From positions 1 to 15,247 of the forward strand of contig CAJUNM010000037.1 of assembly GCA_910587805.1 (NCBI GenBank): a stretch of DNA of 15,247 nucleotides, read 5' to 3'. Positions within the stretch are counted from its first letter, which is position 1, and every line of letters begins with the position of its first letter. Below, piece by piece: positions 7,124 to 13,809 of this stretch. Both the position numbers and the translations under genes were made by a program. The DNA is from an uncultured Christensenellaceae bacterium (GTDB taxonomy: Bacteria > Bacillota > Clostridia > Christensenellales > Pumilibacteraceae). The notes under the pieces are model-generated. The model saw only the letters and a program-made list of their open reading frames with translations. It made no database searches and had not been told where the DNA came from.

Positions 7124-7588
7124 ATGAGAAAAAACCAACGAGAAATAAAAGCCTTCGGCGAGATACTGAAAACGTTAGACAAGTGCCAAACGATACGGCT
7201 CGGACTGCACGACGCGGAGTTCCCGTACATAGTACCGCTGTCGTTCGGTTGGGAATGCGTCGACGGCAAGCTCGCGATATACTTCCATTGCGCGCCCGAA
7301 GGGAAAAAAGTCGAACTGCTCGCTCGCAACGGCAAAGTATGCGTGGAAGCGGACGCGCTTAACGGCTACGCGCGTGTAGGGCAGAGCGTGACCGCCGACT
7401 ACGAAAGCGTAATCGCCTTCGGACGTGCCGAGCGCGTTTACGGCAAAACAGCGATACGCGGCATCGAGCTTTTACTCGCGCACTGCGACGCGGCGAATGT
7501 TTCCGCAAAAGATTGCGTTTTGTCAAACGTTGTCGCGGTATACAAAATATCTATCGATTCGATCACCGGCAAAAAACGTTTTATATAA
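7124..7588 (+). CDS. NimA-like pyridoxamine 5'-phosphate oxidase family flavoprotein
   Basis: The 154-residue protein matches the small FMN-binding split-barrel family that includes NimA (5-nitroimidazole resistance). Matching stretches are CQTIRLGLHD (21-30), PYIVPLSFGWE (34-44), IYFHCAPEGKKVELL (52-66) and DYESVIAFGRAE (92-103). Members typically bind FMN or haem as homodimers in the cytoplasm and reduce small substrates; the substrate here is unknown and drug resistance should not be assumed. The ATG at 7124 is chosen over an upstream-open frame because a promoter lies at 7043-7071 and GGGGA at 7109-7113 is a weak RBS. It ends at the bidirectional terminator shared with the J-domain gene. 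Confidence 0.86.
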   Translation: MRKNQREIKAFGEILKTLDKCQTIRLGLHDAEFPYIVPLSFGWECVDGKLAIYFHCAPEGKKVELLARNGKVCVEADALNGYARVGQSVTADYESVIAFGRAERVYGKTAIRGIELLLAHCDAANVSAKDCVLSNVVAVYKISIDSITGKKRFI

Positions 7589-7595
7589 TGCCGAC

Positions 7596-7635
7596 AAAAA
7601 TCCCGCGCCGATTTTTGAACAGCGCGGGATTTTTT
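7596..7635. terminator. Bidirectional terminator between convergent genes
   Basis: AAAAATCCCGCGC (7596-7608) pairs with GCGCGGGATTTTT (7622-7634) around a 13-base loop, with T runs on both strands. It serves the NimA-like gene from the left and the J-domain gene from the right. The J-domain stop codon sits in its right arm. Confidence 0.9.
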
Positions 7636-9361
7636 ATTTACTCAAATATTTCTGCGCGGACTTCGATCCGAGCTTGGCGGCTTGACGTATAAACCCAAGC
7701 CCCGTCGATTTGTTTTTGTCCGTGCCTTCGCCGTTTACGAAGCATATGCCAAGATTGTACATCGCCTCGGCGTGCTTTTGCTTTGCCGCCTCTTTGAACC
7801 AATAAACCGCGCTGTCGAAATCTTGCTCTATCTCGTCGCCGTAATAGTAAAGCTCGCCCAAGCTGTTCTGCGCTTCCGCATCGCCCGTTTGCGCGCTGAA
7901 CGACATTTCGTCGAACTTTGCCCAGAACTCTTTATTGTCGAGCTGTTTGCGGTACTCGTCCTCGATCGCGGAGTTTTCGACTATAAGCCTACGCTCGTTT
8001 TCTATACGGTCGTCGTCTATGCCTATGGATTTGTTGTATTCGGCGCGCTTTTCGGGATCGGAAAGTATCGTGTACGCTTCTGTGATCTTTTTGAACTTTT
8101 CCTTGCCTTCCTCGCCTTTTTCGCTCTTTTGGTATCTCTTGCCGAGCTTGACGTACGCTTCGCTTATCTGTTCGTCCGTTGCCCAGATAAGCACGCCGAG
8201 CTGACCGTAAAGCGTGGGCTTTGCGAGTTTTTTATCCGCTTTCTGTTTCTTTTCCCAATCGAGCAAACGCTCTTCCGCATCGGTGAGGAATTGCTCGCTC
8301 TTTGCGTAATCCTGCCATTGATTGTTTTCTGTGCGCAAAACCTCGAGTTCGCGAGTAAGCTCGGTCACTTGCTTTTGGAGTTTTGACGCTTGTTCTTGCA
8401 GCTGCTTGCGCTTATCCGTTTGCAATTGCAATTGCGCTTTGCTCTTGAGTTCCGCTTGGCTTATCGCCGTCTCCAAATCGCGTATACGCGCCTGCGCTTT
8501 GTCGAACTGCTTTTCGAGCATGACGTACTGCGCGTCGGTATACTTGTTGGGGACGATCGAATCGAGCTTGCTTTGCAGATCCGCCGCGTGTTCGACAAGT
8601 CCGTCGTTTTCCTTTTGCACTTTGGCAAGCTCTCTGTCGCGGTGGAAAAGCTCCTTTTCGAGATCGCTTCTGTCGCTCTCGGTATCGGCGAGCTTATCGT
8701 TGAGCTTTGCTATATCCGAATTGAGCGCGTTTATCTTCGCTTGGACCTGTCTGTTTTCTTTTTCCGCGGCGCGCTTGGCGTCCGCCGTGCCGCGCTCGTA
8801 GCCTTGCGTGTACGCTTGATTTTTTATCGCGTTTATCTGCGCGAGCTGCGCCGCCTGTGCCTGCGCTTGAGCTTGCGCCTTTGCGTGCACCTGCGCCGCT
8901 TGCGCCGCCGCCGACGCCGCCTGCGCCGCCTGACGCTGTTGCGCCAAATTCAAGTTCGGATCTCTGCGATACGCCGCCGCGCGAGCCGCGGAAGCGTTGT
9001 TGCGCATAGCGGCTTGTCGCGCCGCATTTTGTTGCATTGCCGCCGCACGCGCCGCCGCCGAATTGCGCATGGCTGCTTGACGCGCCGCGGCTTGAGCCGC
9101 CGCGCGCTGACGCGCTATTATGTCCTCGGGCTTAAGCCGCGGCGCCGCAGCCTCTTTGAGCTTTTTGTCGTACTCCGCGCGCTTTTGCGGATCGGACAAA
9201 ACGTCGTGCGCCTCGTTGATGTCCGCGAATCTGTCGGCAGCGGAAGAATCACCCGGATTGACATCGGGGTGATAACGCTTAGCAAGTATACGATAGCTAC
9301 GCTTTATATCCTCGTCGGTAGCCGCCTGCCGCACATTCAGAATTTGATAGTAGTTTTTCAA
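7634..9361 (-). CDS. J-domain / coiled-coil / Sel1-repeat scaffold protein
   Basis: A 575-residue cytoplasmic-looking protein (no signal or membrane segment). Residues 1-66 form a J domain with the DnaK-contacting HPD at 31-33. Residues 83-180 are low-complexity Ala/Gln/Arg, including a 21-residue repeat (94-135) and an AQ-dipeptide run (161-175). About 195-375 is long heptad-rich coiled coil. Residues 383-445 again resemble a J domain (KPTLYGQLGV, ILSDPEKRAEYNK), but QKSEKG replaces the loop that should carry HPD. Residues 485-575 are Sel1-like repeats (DAEAQNSLGELYYYG, HAEAMYNLGICF). TTG is the start: GGAG at 9368-9371 is six bases away and a consensus promoter precedes it. It probably recruits DnaK to an assembly held by the coiled coil; the client is unknown. 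Confidence 0.88.
   Translation of the reverse strand: MKNYYQILNVRQAATDEDIKRSYRILAKRYHPDVNPGDSSAADRFADINEAHDVLSDPQKRAEYDKKLKEAAAPRLKPEDIIARQRAAAQAAARQAAMRNSAAARAAAMQQNAARQAAMRNNASAARAAAYRRDPNLNLAQQRQAAQAASAAAQAAQVHAKAQAQAQAQAAQLAQINAIKNQAYTQGYERGTADAKRAAEKENRQVQAKINALNSDIAKLNDKLADTESDRSDLEKELFHRDRELAKVQKENDGLVEHAADLQSKLDSIVPNKYTDAQYVMLEKQFDKAQARIRDLETAISQAELKSKAQLQLQTDKRKQLQEQASKLQKQVTELTRELEVLRTENNQWQDYAKSEQFLTDAEERLLDWEKKQKADKKLAKPTLYGQLGVLIWATDEQISEAYVKLGKRYQKSEKGEEGKEKFKKITEAYTILSDPEKRAEYNKSIGIDDDRIENERRLIVENSAIEDEYRKQLDNKEFWAKFDEMSFSAQTGDAEAQNSLGELYYYGDEIEQDFDSAVYWFKEAAKQKHAEAMYNLGICFVNGEGTDKNKSTGLGFIRQAAKLGSKSAQKYLSK
8957..9082 (-). repeat. Two 63-base coding repeats in the J-domain gene
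   Basis: Residues 94-114 and 115-135 both begin RQAAMRN and continue with Ala-rich sequence ending near RAAA. At DNA level the two starts match at about 22 of 26 bases. They point to internal duplication in the low-complexity linker. Confidence 0.6.
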
Positions 9362-9396
9362 TCTATGCTCCGAGTTTGCATCGCGTATACATTAAA

Positions 9397-9425
9397 ATTA
9401 TATCAAAACGGATATTGCTTGTCAA
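9397..9425 (-). promoter_or_regulatory. Consensus promoter of the J-domain gene
   Basis: Minus strand: TTGACA (9425-9420), exactly 17 bases, then TATAAT (9402-9397) preceded by TGA. Both boxes are perfect, so expression should be strong. The leader is about 30 bases to the TTG start at 9361. Confidence 0.88.
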
Positions 9426-9484
9426 CAATTTACTCGCAAAGCGCAATAAATATGTTAAACTCGCCCGAACAAAATTTCGACATA

Positions 9485-10282
9485 TCATATCGACAGCGGC
9501 AACAACACGGGATCGAACACGAACCTCGGTTTGCCGTTGTCTGCGCGCTCGTTTATAAAAGCCGCGCCTTGCGGCGTGAATATCATAAAATCGGTCAGCG
9601 TCGCGCCGAATTCGGCAAGCTCGGCGCAAAACGTTTCCGCGGCGCTTGCGAGGTCGAAGTATTCGTCGGTGACTATGCGCGTTCTGCGCGAAAGCACGAT
9701 CCGCCTGCCGCCGAGCGTCTTTATTTGCTCGGCAAGCGTTTGCGGGAATATTTCGCCGCCGTCGGCAGAAACAACGCCCTTCAACGTAAAATCGTCGTCG
9801 AGAGTTATTGCATAGGTCTTGTCTTCATCGCAATCGAGTATCTCGTTTACGTATGTCTCCGCCTGCCCGCGCGTCAAGATCCGCACGGCGCGCGGCTTGC
9901 GCAAATGCAGCATTATGCACAACGCGGTGCGCATGCCCACCCCCGAGCCGAGCTTAAAACCGACGTCGCCGCGCATAATCGCGTCATACACGCCGAGCGT
10001 CGAGCCGTACTCGCCGAGCAACCGTTCCGTTTCGGCTTGCGCGTCGCGCTCGGCTATAACGTCGGATAACACCGACCGCAATATCGCTCCGTCCTCCGGC
10101 GATTCCTCGGTACGTTCGGCTTTTGCGGCGGCGGCTATTGCGGCGCGCGTTTTTTCGGTAAGCCGCACGGACGAAAATTTATCCGCAAACAGCCGTGCGG
10201 TCTCCTCGTCCACGCCGAGCGCCTCGAGCGCTTTCGGGGTTTCGCAAATCATGTATGCTCTTTTAACGTTTTTTTGAGGCAT
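9485..10282 (-). CDS. RadC-like protein lacking the metalloprotease motif
   Basis: The 265-residue protein follows the outline of RadC (UPF0758). A helix-hairpin-helix-like stretch (LLGEYGSTLGVYDA at 88-101 and the GSGVG region near 112-116) is followed by an alpha/beta part (ILTRGQAETYVNEIL 135-149, YAITLDDDFTLKG 157-169, GGEIFP 175-180, RRIVLSRRTR 193-202). In RadC the last of these leads into the HNHPSG zinc motif; here RRTR stands in its place and no JAMM residues are visible. The ATG at 10282 is chosen because GGAG (10289-10292) is six bases upstream; a frame 32 codons longer has none. A structural or DNA-binding role is possible but unproven, and the RadC link is a reading of patterns. 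Confidence 0.6.
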   Translation of the reverse strand: MPQKNVKRAYMICETPKALEALGVDEETARLFADKFSSVRLTEKTRAAIAAAAKAERTEESPEDGAILRSVLSDVIAERDAQAETERLLGEYGSTLGVYDAIMRGDVGFKLGSGVGMRTALCIMLHLRKPRAVRILTRGQAETYVNEILDCDEDKTYAITLDDDFTLKGVVSADGGEIFPQTLAEQIKTLGGRRIVLSRRTRIVTDEYFDLASAAETFCAELAEFGATLTDFMIFTPQGAAFINERADNGKPRFVFDPVLLPLSI

Positions 10283-10420
10283 TTCTCTCTCCGCAGACCA
10301 CAATAAAAAAATTAAATCGATTCGTTCGACGGCGCATAAAATTCCCGACGCGGCGCAAAATAATATTGTAAGGCGCAAAACGCCGATACGCGTCTTATAT
10401 CCCTCGCGAATAGCGACGAG

Positions 10421-10448
10421 AAATCCCCTCGATTTATTCGGGGGATTT
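10421..10448 (-). terminator. Possible terminator at the end of the flippase-like gene
   Basis: AAATCCCCT (10421-10429) pairs with GGGGGATTT (10440-10448), with a G-U pair at its inner end, around a 10-base loop that contains the stop codon of the 10434-11714 gene. The minus-strand T tract after the stem is only TTT, so it is a weak candidate. Confidence 0.45.
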
Positions 10449-11714
10449 TTCTTGTTCGTCCGAGCCGCACGGTTCGGACGATACCGGATCTCCCGTTTCG
10501 CTTTCCGTCGGCGACGCGGCGTTATCGGGCGCGGGCGAAACTTCCCCGTCCTCGACTTGTGCCGCGGCGTTTTCCGCGCTCGGCTCGATAGGTTCGCCGC
10601 CGTCCGTTAACGGTTCCGTCTCCGACCGAGGCTGATAATCGTCGGGCGTTTCGTTCGGCTTGATCTTTTTGTTCTTTATTCCGACCGCATGATAAATAAG
10701 CGTATACAGTCCGCAAATCACCATACGCATATAATACGTTATCACGCGCGACACCATCATCGCCGACATTATGAACGCCTTGTCGTTATAAAACATACCG
10801 AATACGTTTATATACATAAACTCGAACGCGCCCACGCCGCCGGGCAAAGGAATCGCCGAAAACCCGATGAGGACGAACGTCTGCATTGCGAAAAGATCGA
10901 GGAACGACGCCGCGTCGGGCGCAACGGCATAGCAGACCAAACACGTGATCATATTGTATGAAACGCGTTCTATAAGATTGAAAAACAGCGCCGCAAAAAA
11001 CAACAGCGGATATTTTTTTATTATTCCGCGGTTGGCTCTGTACTTCTCCACCTCGGCGGAAAGCTTTTCGCGCCATTTCTCGGGCTTTTTGACAATGCGC
11101 ATTTTTGTAAGCAACGATATTATTCCGTTGCCGCACTTGAGTATCGCTTTGCTCCACAGCATGCACATCAGCGCAAACCCCAATAACAAAGCCTGCACAA
11201 CAAACCCGAATATGACGAGCGTTATCGTGTACCAATCGAGCCGCGCAAAATACGACGGGCGCGCTATAAACGAGAATATGCCCATCAGCAATATCGACGT
11301 AGCGAACGCCATCACGTTGAACACGAGCGTAAACCCCGCATTCGCCGCGCTCATGCCGTCGCGGACCATGTAAAACGCGGACGCGGGCTGTCCGCCCGTC
11401 GCGGACGGCGTAATAGCCGAATAGTACACGTCGGCAGACGCATACGCAAGCGACGAGTGAAGTTTGGGCTTTTCGCCGAGCCGGCGCGAGATCACGAAAA
11501 TAGAGATCGCCTCGCAAAACACGGTTAGCAGCATACACCCGACCGCCGCGACGAATATCCAAGCGTTGCCCGCACGCAAAAACGCGCCGATACTCTCGAA
11601 GTTAAGCTCTTTGTAGCTCAACAACAGTACGACTAACGTTATCACCGTGAGCGCAACGATGACCGATATGTTTATAATGAGCTTTTTAGTGCCCTTTGAA
11701 AGTTTTTTCGCCAT
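10434..11714 (-). CDS. UPF0104-type flippase-like integral membrane protein
   Basis: The 426-residue protein has about eight hydrophobic segments (roughly 12-33, 50-76, 122-150, 161-187, 235-262, 273-292, 298-320, 325-345). It carries the two signature motifs of the lysylphosphatidylglycerol synthase/flippase transmembrane family (UPF0104, YbhN-like): ITPSATGGQP (101-110) and PLPGGVGAFE (289-298). The soluble aminoacyl-transferase domain of MprF is absent, so a lipid-moving rather than lysyl-transfer role is likelier; the lipid is unknown. Residues 357-426 are a low-complexity acidic tail rich in Glu, Pro, Ser and Asp, presumably cytoplasmic. No clear Shine-Dalgarno precedes the ATG, but a good promoter (11759-11787) leaves a leader of about 40 bases. 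Confidence 0.88.
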   Translation of the reverse strand: MAKKLSKGTKKLIINISVIVALTVITLVVLLLSYKELNFESIGAFLRAGNAWIFVAAVGCMLLTVFCEAISIFVISRRLGEKPKLHSSLAYASADVYYSAITPSATGGQPASAFYMVRDGMSAANAGFTLVFNVMAFATSILLMGIFSFIARPSYFARLDWYTITLVIFGFVVQALLLGFALMCMLWSKAILKCGNGIISLLTKMRIVKKPEKWREKLSAEVEKYRANRGIIKKYPLLFFAALFFNLIERVSYNMITCLVCYAVAPDAASFLDLFAMQTFVLIGFSAIPLPGGVGAFEFMYINVFGMFYNDKAFIMSAMMVSRVITYYMRMVICGLYTLIYHAVGIKNKKIKPNETPDDYQPRSETEPLTDGGEPIEPSAENAAAQVEDGEVSPAPDNAASPTESETGDPVSSEPCGSDEQEKSPE

Positions 11715-11758
11715 GTAATATCGACAGCCGAGCGGTCGTAATTCTCCGCCGCTATCTC

Positions 11759-11787
11759 ACTATAACAATTTTGCCCGAGAATGTCAA
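11759..11787 (-). promoter_or_regulatory. Promoter of the flippase-like gene
   Basis: Minus strand: TTGACA (11787-11782), 17 bases, TATAGT (11764-11759). The -35 is perfect and the -10 has five of six bases. Confidence 0.8.
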
Positions 11788-11873
11788 CGGCAAACGCGCA
11801 AGCGTCGCGATTTTAACAAGATTTTAATGTTAGGCAGGACTGTGCGCAACCGAGCAGATCGGGAAACGCGCAA

Positions 11874-12710
11874 TCAAAATTTAGGGGTATACGCCGCGCT
11901 AGCCGACGAAAAATCCTGTACGTAGCCGTTGCGAAATCCGAGTTTTAACGCATGCTCGCGCACAAGCTTGTACTCTATCTTTTTGAGCCGCGCGCTCGGC
12001 TCGCCCATCCCGTTGGGCGTGAATTGACTCATGATCGAAACAACCGCGTCGGTACCGATGTTTTCCGCTATAAAATCGAGAATTTTCATAGAATCCGCGC
12101 AATGCTCGGGCAGTACCAAATGTCGTATCACAAGCCCGCGTTTGAGCATCCTCCCGCCGTCCGACGTTTCCCAATCGTCCGGAATAAGCTCGCGCATAAG
12201 CTTTACCGCGCGCGACGCATGCTCGAAATAATCGGACGCCGCGGAATATCTGCTTGAGATCGCGCCATCGAAATATTTGAGATCGGTCAAAAATACGTCC
12301 GTAAACTTCGCCGCGCGCTCTACCGCGCTTTCGGTCTCATAGCCCGACGTGTTGTAAATTATGCGGTGCGGCTTTTCGCACAACGCCAAAGCGCGTTCTA
12401 TCGCGCTCGAAAAATGCGACGGCGTGACGAGATCGAGCGCACGGTCTGTTTCGTCGAACAGTCGCGCAAGCTCCGCGTCCGAATATTCCCTGCCGACCGC
12501 GCCGCGGCTTATCTTAACGTTTTGACAGTACGAACAGCGCAAAGCGCACCCGCCGAAAAACACCGCCGACAGCCGACCGAGACAAGGCTCTTCGTACTCG
12601 AACGGCGATATTGTTTTCGCCACAACTGCGTTTGCCCCGCAACCGCAGTATCCGCGTTTTACGCGCCTGTCGACGCCGCATGCGCGCGGACAGTCGTTGC
12701 AAATCGCCAT
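11874..12710 (-). CDS. PflX-like radical SAM protein
   Basis: The 278-residue protein has the radical SAM CxxxCxxC cluster at Cys55, Cys59 and Cys62 (GGCALRCSYCQN), which should bind a [4Fe-4S] cluster and cleave S-adenosylmethionine. It follows the COG1313/PflX pattern: an N-terminal cysteine group (CNDCPRACGVDR at 4-15, GYCGCG at 20-25), YNTSGYE (119-125), DLKY (143-146), RGLVIRHLVLPEH (191-203) and SQFTP (228-232). PflX proteins resemble pyruvate formate-lyase activases but their target is not established, and no glycyl-radical enzyme is nearby. The ATG lies three bases after the stop of the metal regulator, with only a weak RBS, so the two genes are very probably co-transcribed and translationally coupled. 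Confidence 0.88.
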   Translation of the reverse strand: MAICNDCPRACGVDRRVKRGYCGCGANAVVAKTISPFEYEEPCLGRLSAVFFGGCALRCSYCQNVKISRGAVGREYSDAELARLFDETDRALDLVTPSHFSSAIERALALCEKPHRIIYNTSGYETESAVERAAKFTDVFLTDLKYFDGAISSRYSAASDYFEHASRAVKLMRELIPDDWETSDGGRMLKRGLVIRHLVLPEHCADSMKILDFIAENIGTDAVVSIMSQFTPNGMGEPSARLKKIEYKLVREHALKLGFRNGYVQDFSSASAAYTPKF

Positions 12711-12713
12711 GCG

Positions 12714-13076
12714 CTACTTACCGAGCCGCGCTTTTATAAGCTCGAAAATCTCGTCGTCGATAACGTGTTCTATGCGGCATGCGTTGCGCTCCGCCGCCGC
12801 GTCGCTCGCGCCGAGTTCCGAAAAGAACCGCGTAAGAGTCAAATGTCTGTCGTATATACGCTCGGCGCGCCGCTCGCCCTCGTCGGTGAACCCTATAAAT
12901 CCGTCCGCATCGATAACAATATAACCGCGGTCTTGCAAAAGATTGACCGCGCGCGACACGCTAGACTTGGCGTACCCGAGCGATTCCGCCACGTCGATCG
13001 ACCGAACCGCCGCCTTGCGCCCTTTAAGCAAAAGTATGGTTTCGAGATACATTTCTTCCGATTCGTGATCTTTCAT
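12714..13076 (-). CDS. DtxR/MntR-family metal-dependent repressor
   Basis: The 120-residue protein has an N-terminal winged helix (about 5-70) with the recognition helix near YAKSSVSRAVNLL (35-47) and a dimerisation and metal-binding helical part (71-120). There is no SH3-like third domain. Candidate metal ligands are Met9, His78, Cys100, Glu103 and His104. They align with DtxR Met10, His79, Cys102, Glu105 and His106 rather than with the Asp8/Glu99 set of Bacillus MntR, which favours iron over manganese as effector (inference). The ATG at 13076 is chosen for its GGAGGG (13081-13086); a frame 41 codons longer has no RBS. It precedes the radical SAM gene by three bases. Confidence 0.88.
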   Translation of the reverse strand: MKDHESEEMYLETILLLKGRKAAVRSIDVAESLGYAKSSVSRAVNLLQDRGYIVIDADGFIGFTDEGERRAERIYDRHLTLTRFFSELGASDAAAERNACRIEHVIDDEIFELIKARLGK

Positions 13077-13179
13077 CCTGCCCTCCGTAATTGCGACGCC
13101 GCCGCGCCGCCCGTCTACAATAAAAGTGTAACATTTTTGAAAACCAAAGTAAAGAAAATTGCGCAATTCGATCGCATAT

Positions 13180-13389
13180 TTATTCCGTTTCGGAAACAAA
13201 TAATTCGGCTATCCCGATTTTCATTGTTTTGGCGATACGAAAAAGAAATATCAAATTAAAATTCTTTCCCGATATGATTTTGTTAAAGGTAGATAAACCG
13301 ACCTTACATTTTTTACAAAACCCCGTTTTCGTCAATTTATTTTCCCTGATATATGTATTGATTATTTCGATATTTATCAAATTCTTCAT
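13180..13389 (-). CDS. Small XRE-family regulator (minus arm of a divergent pair)
   Basis: The 69-residue protein is a single helix-turn-helix of Cro/CI type: LTKTGFCKKCKVGLSTFNKI (19-38) spans the two DNA-binding helices, and IFLFRIAKTMKIGIAELF follows the usual C-terminal pattern. A strong RBS (AAGGAG, five bases before the ATG) and a promoter overlapped by two operators precede it. Nothing besides DNA binding is present, so it should act as a small dimeric repressor. Its base composition is AT-richer than the genes on either side, which suggests acquisition with the neighbouring XRE gene. Confidence 0.82.
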   Translation of the reverse strand: MKNLINIEIINTYIRENKLTKTGFCKKCKVGLSTFNKIISGKNFNLIFLFRIAKTMKIGIAELFVSETE

Positions 13390-13404
13390 AACTACTCCTT
13401 CTTT

Positions 13405-13418
13405 TTACCAATTGGTAA
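13405..13418. promoter_or_regulatory. Operator O1 of the divergent XRE pair
   Basis: TTACCAATTGGTAA is a perfect palindrome extending to 20 bases (13402-13421). It lies just downstream of the minus-strand -10, over the expected transcription start. Confidence 0.72.
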
Positions 13419-13422
13419 AAAC

Positions 13423-13452
13423 ATTATATCATTACCGTTTGGTAAAAGTCAA
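13423..13452 (-). promoter_or_regulatory. Promoter of the minus-strand XRE gene
   Basis: Minus strand: TTGACT (13452-13447), 18 bases, then TATAAT (13428-13423) preceded by TGA. Operator O2 fills most of the spacer. Confidence 0.75.
13432..13445. promoter_or_regulatory. Operator O2 of the divergent XRE pair
   Basis: TTACCGTTTGGTAA has the same TTACC-N4-GGTAA half-sites as O1, centred 27 bases away, and lies between the -35 and -10 of the minus-strand promoter. Confidence 0.7.
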
Positions 13453-13460
13453 GCATTTTA

Positions 13461-13474
13461 TTACCGTTTGGTAT
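13461..13474. promoter_or_regulatory. Operator O3 of the divergent XRE pair
   Basis: TTACCGTTTGGTAT repeats O2 with one changed base at the end, centred 29 bases from it. It overlaps the likely -10 of the plus-strand XRE gene. Confidence 0.65.
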
Positions 13475-13477
13475 AAA
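13472..13477 (+). promoter_or_regulatory. Likely -10 box of the plus-strand XRE gene
   Basis: TATAAA stands 19 bases before the ATG at 13497. No good -35 is seen 17 bases upstream, so this promoter is weak or needs activation. Confidence 0.4.
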
Positions 13478-13496
13478 ATAATCGTGAGGTGACGAT

Positions 13497-13700
13497 ATGA
13501 GCATATTTGCGGAAAGACTGACCGAAATGCGAAAAGAAAAAGATCTTTCGCAAAACGAATTATCGAAACTGATAGGCGTCAGCGTGGCGTGTATCAATCG
13601 TTGGGAAAACGATTTGCGTATTCCGAATATAGAGAGTTTATCGATGCTCTGTAAATTTTTTGAATGCAGCGCCGATTTTTTGATAGGCTTGGAAGATTGA
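13497..13700 (+). CDS. Small XRE-family regulator (plus arm of a divergent pair)
   Basis: The 67-residue protein is a compact Cro/CI helix-turn-helix. LSQNELSKLIGVSVACINRW (17-36) contains the DNA-binding helices, and IPNIESLSMLCKFFECSADFLIGLED is the typical ending of single-domain XRE repressors. GAGGTG before the ATG is the RBS. It is transcribed away from the other small XRE gene across three matching operators and is probably one of the proteins that bind them. There is no sensor, peptidase or LexA-like domain, so any switching signal must come from elsewhere. Confidence 0.88.
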   Translation: MSIFAERLTEMRKEKDLSQNELSKLIGVSVACINRWENDLRIPNIESLSMLCKFFECSADFLIGLED

Positions 13701-13748
13701 TTTTCGCCCGACATTCGCAAGCAAGAGAAAATACTGCTCTAATAAATA

Positions 13749-13777
13749 TTGACAATTTTAATTATACGTGATATAAT
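13749..13777 (+). promoter_or_regulatory. Perfect-consensus promoter of dnaN
   Basis: TTGACA (13749-13754), 17 bases, TATAAT (13772-13777) preceded by TGA. The boxes and spacing are ideal, with an extended -10. The leader to the ATG is about 26 bases. Confidence 0.9.
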
Positions 13778-13809
13778 CTAACTATAAAATTTTTCGGGAG
13801 AAAAACGCA

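Noticed and set aside
6950..7138. Extended ATG start for mod at 7138
   Set aside because: The added 63 residues cross the promoter, lack an RBS and do not resemble Mod N-termini; the GTG at 6949 has a well-spaced GGAGG.
8390..10069. A 559-codon plus-strand frame opposite the J-domain and RadC-like genes
   Set aside because: It is rich in Arg and Leu in the way antisense shadows of GC-rich genes are, has no RBS, and runs antisense across two genes and a promoter.
13701..13809. Replication origin in front of dnaN
   Set aside because: No DnaA boxes (TTATCCACA-like) or AT-rich iterated 13-mers are visible; the region is explained by the dnaN promoter.
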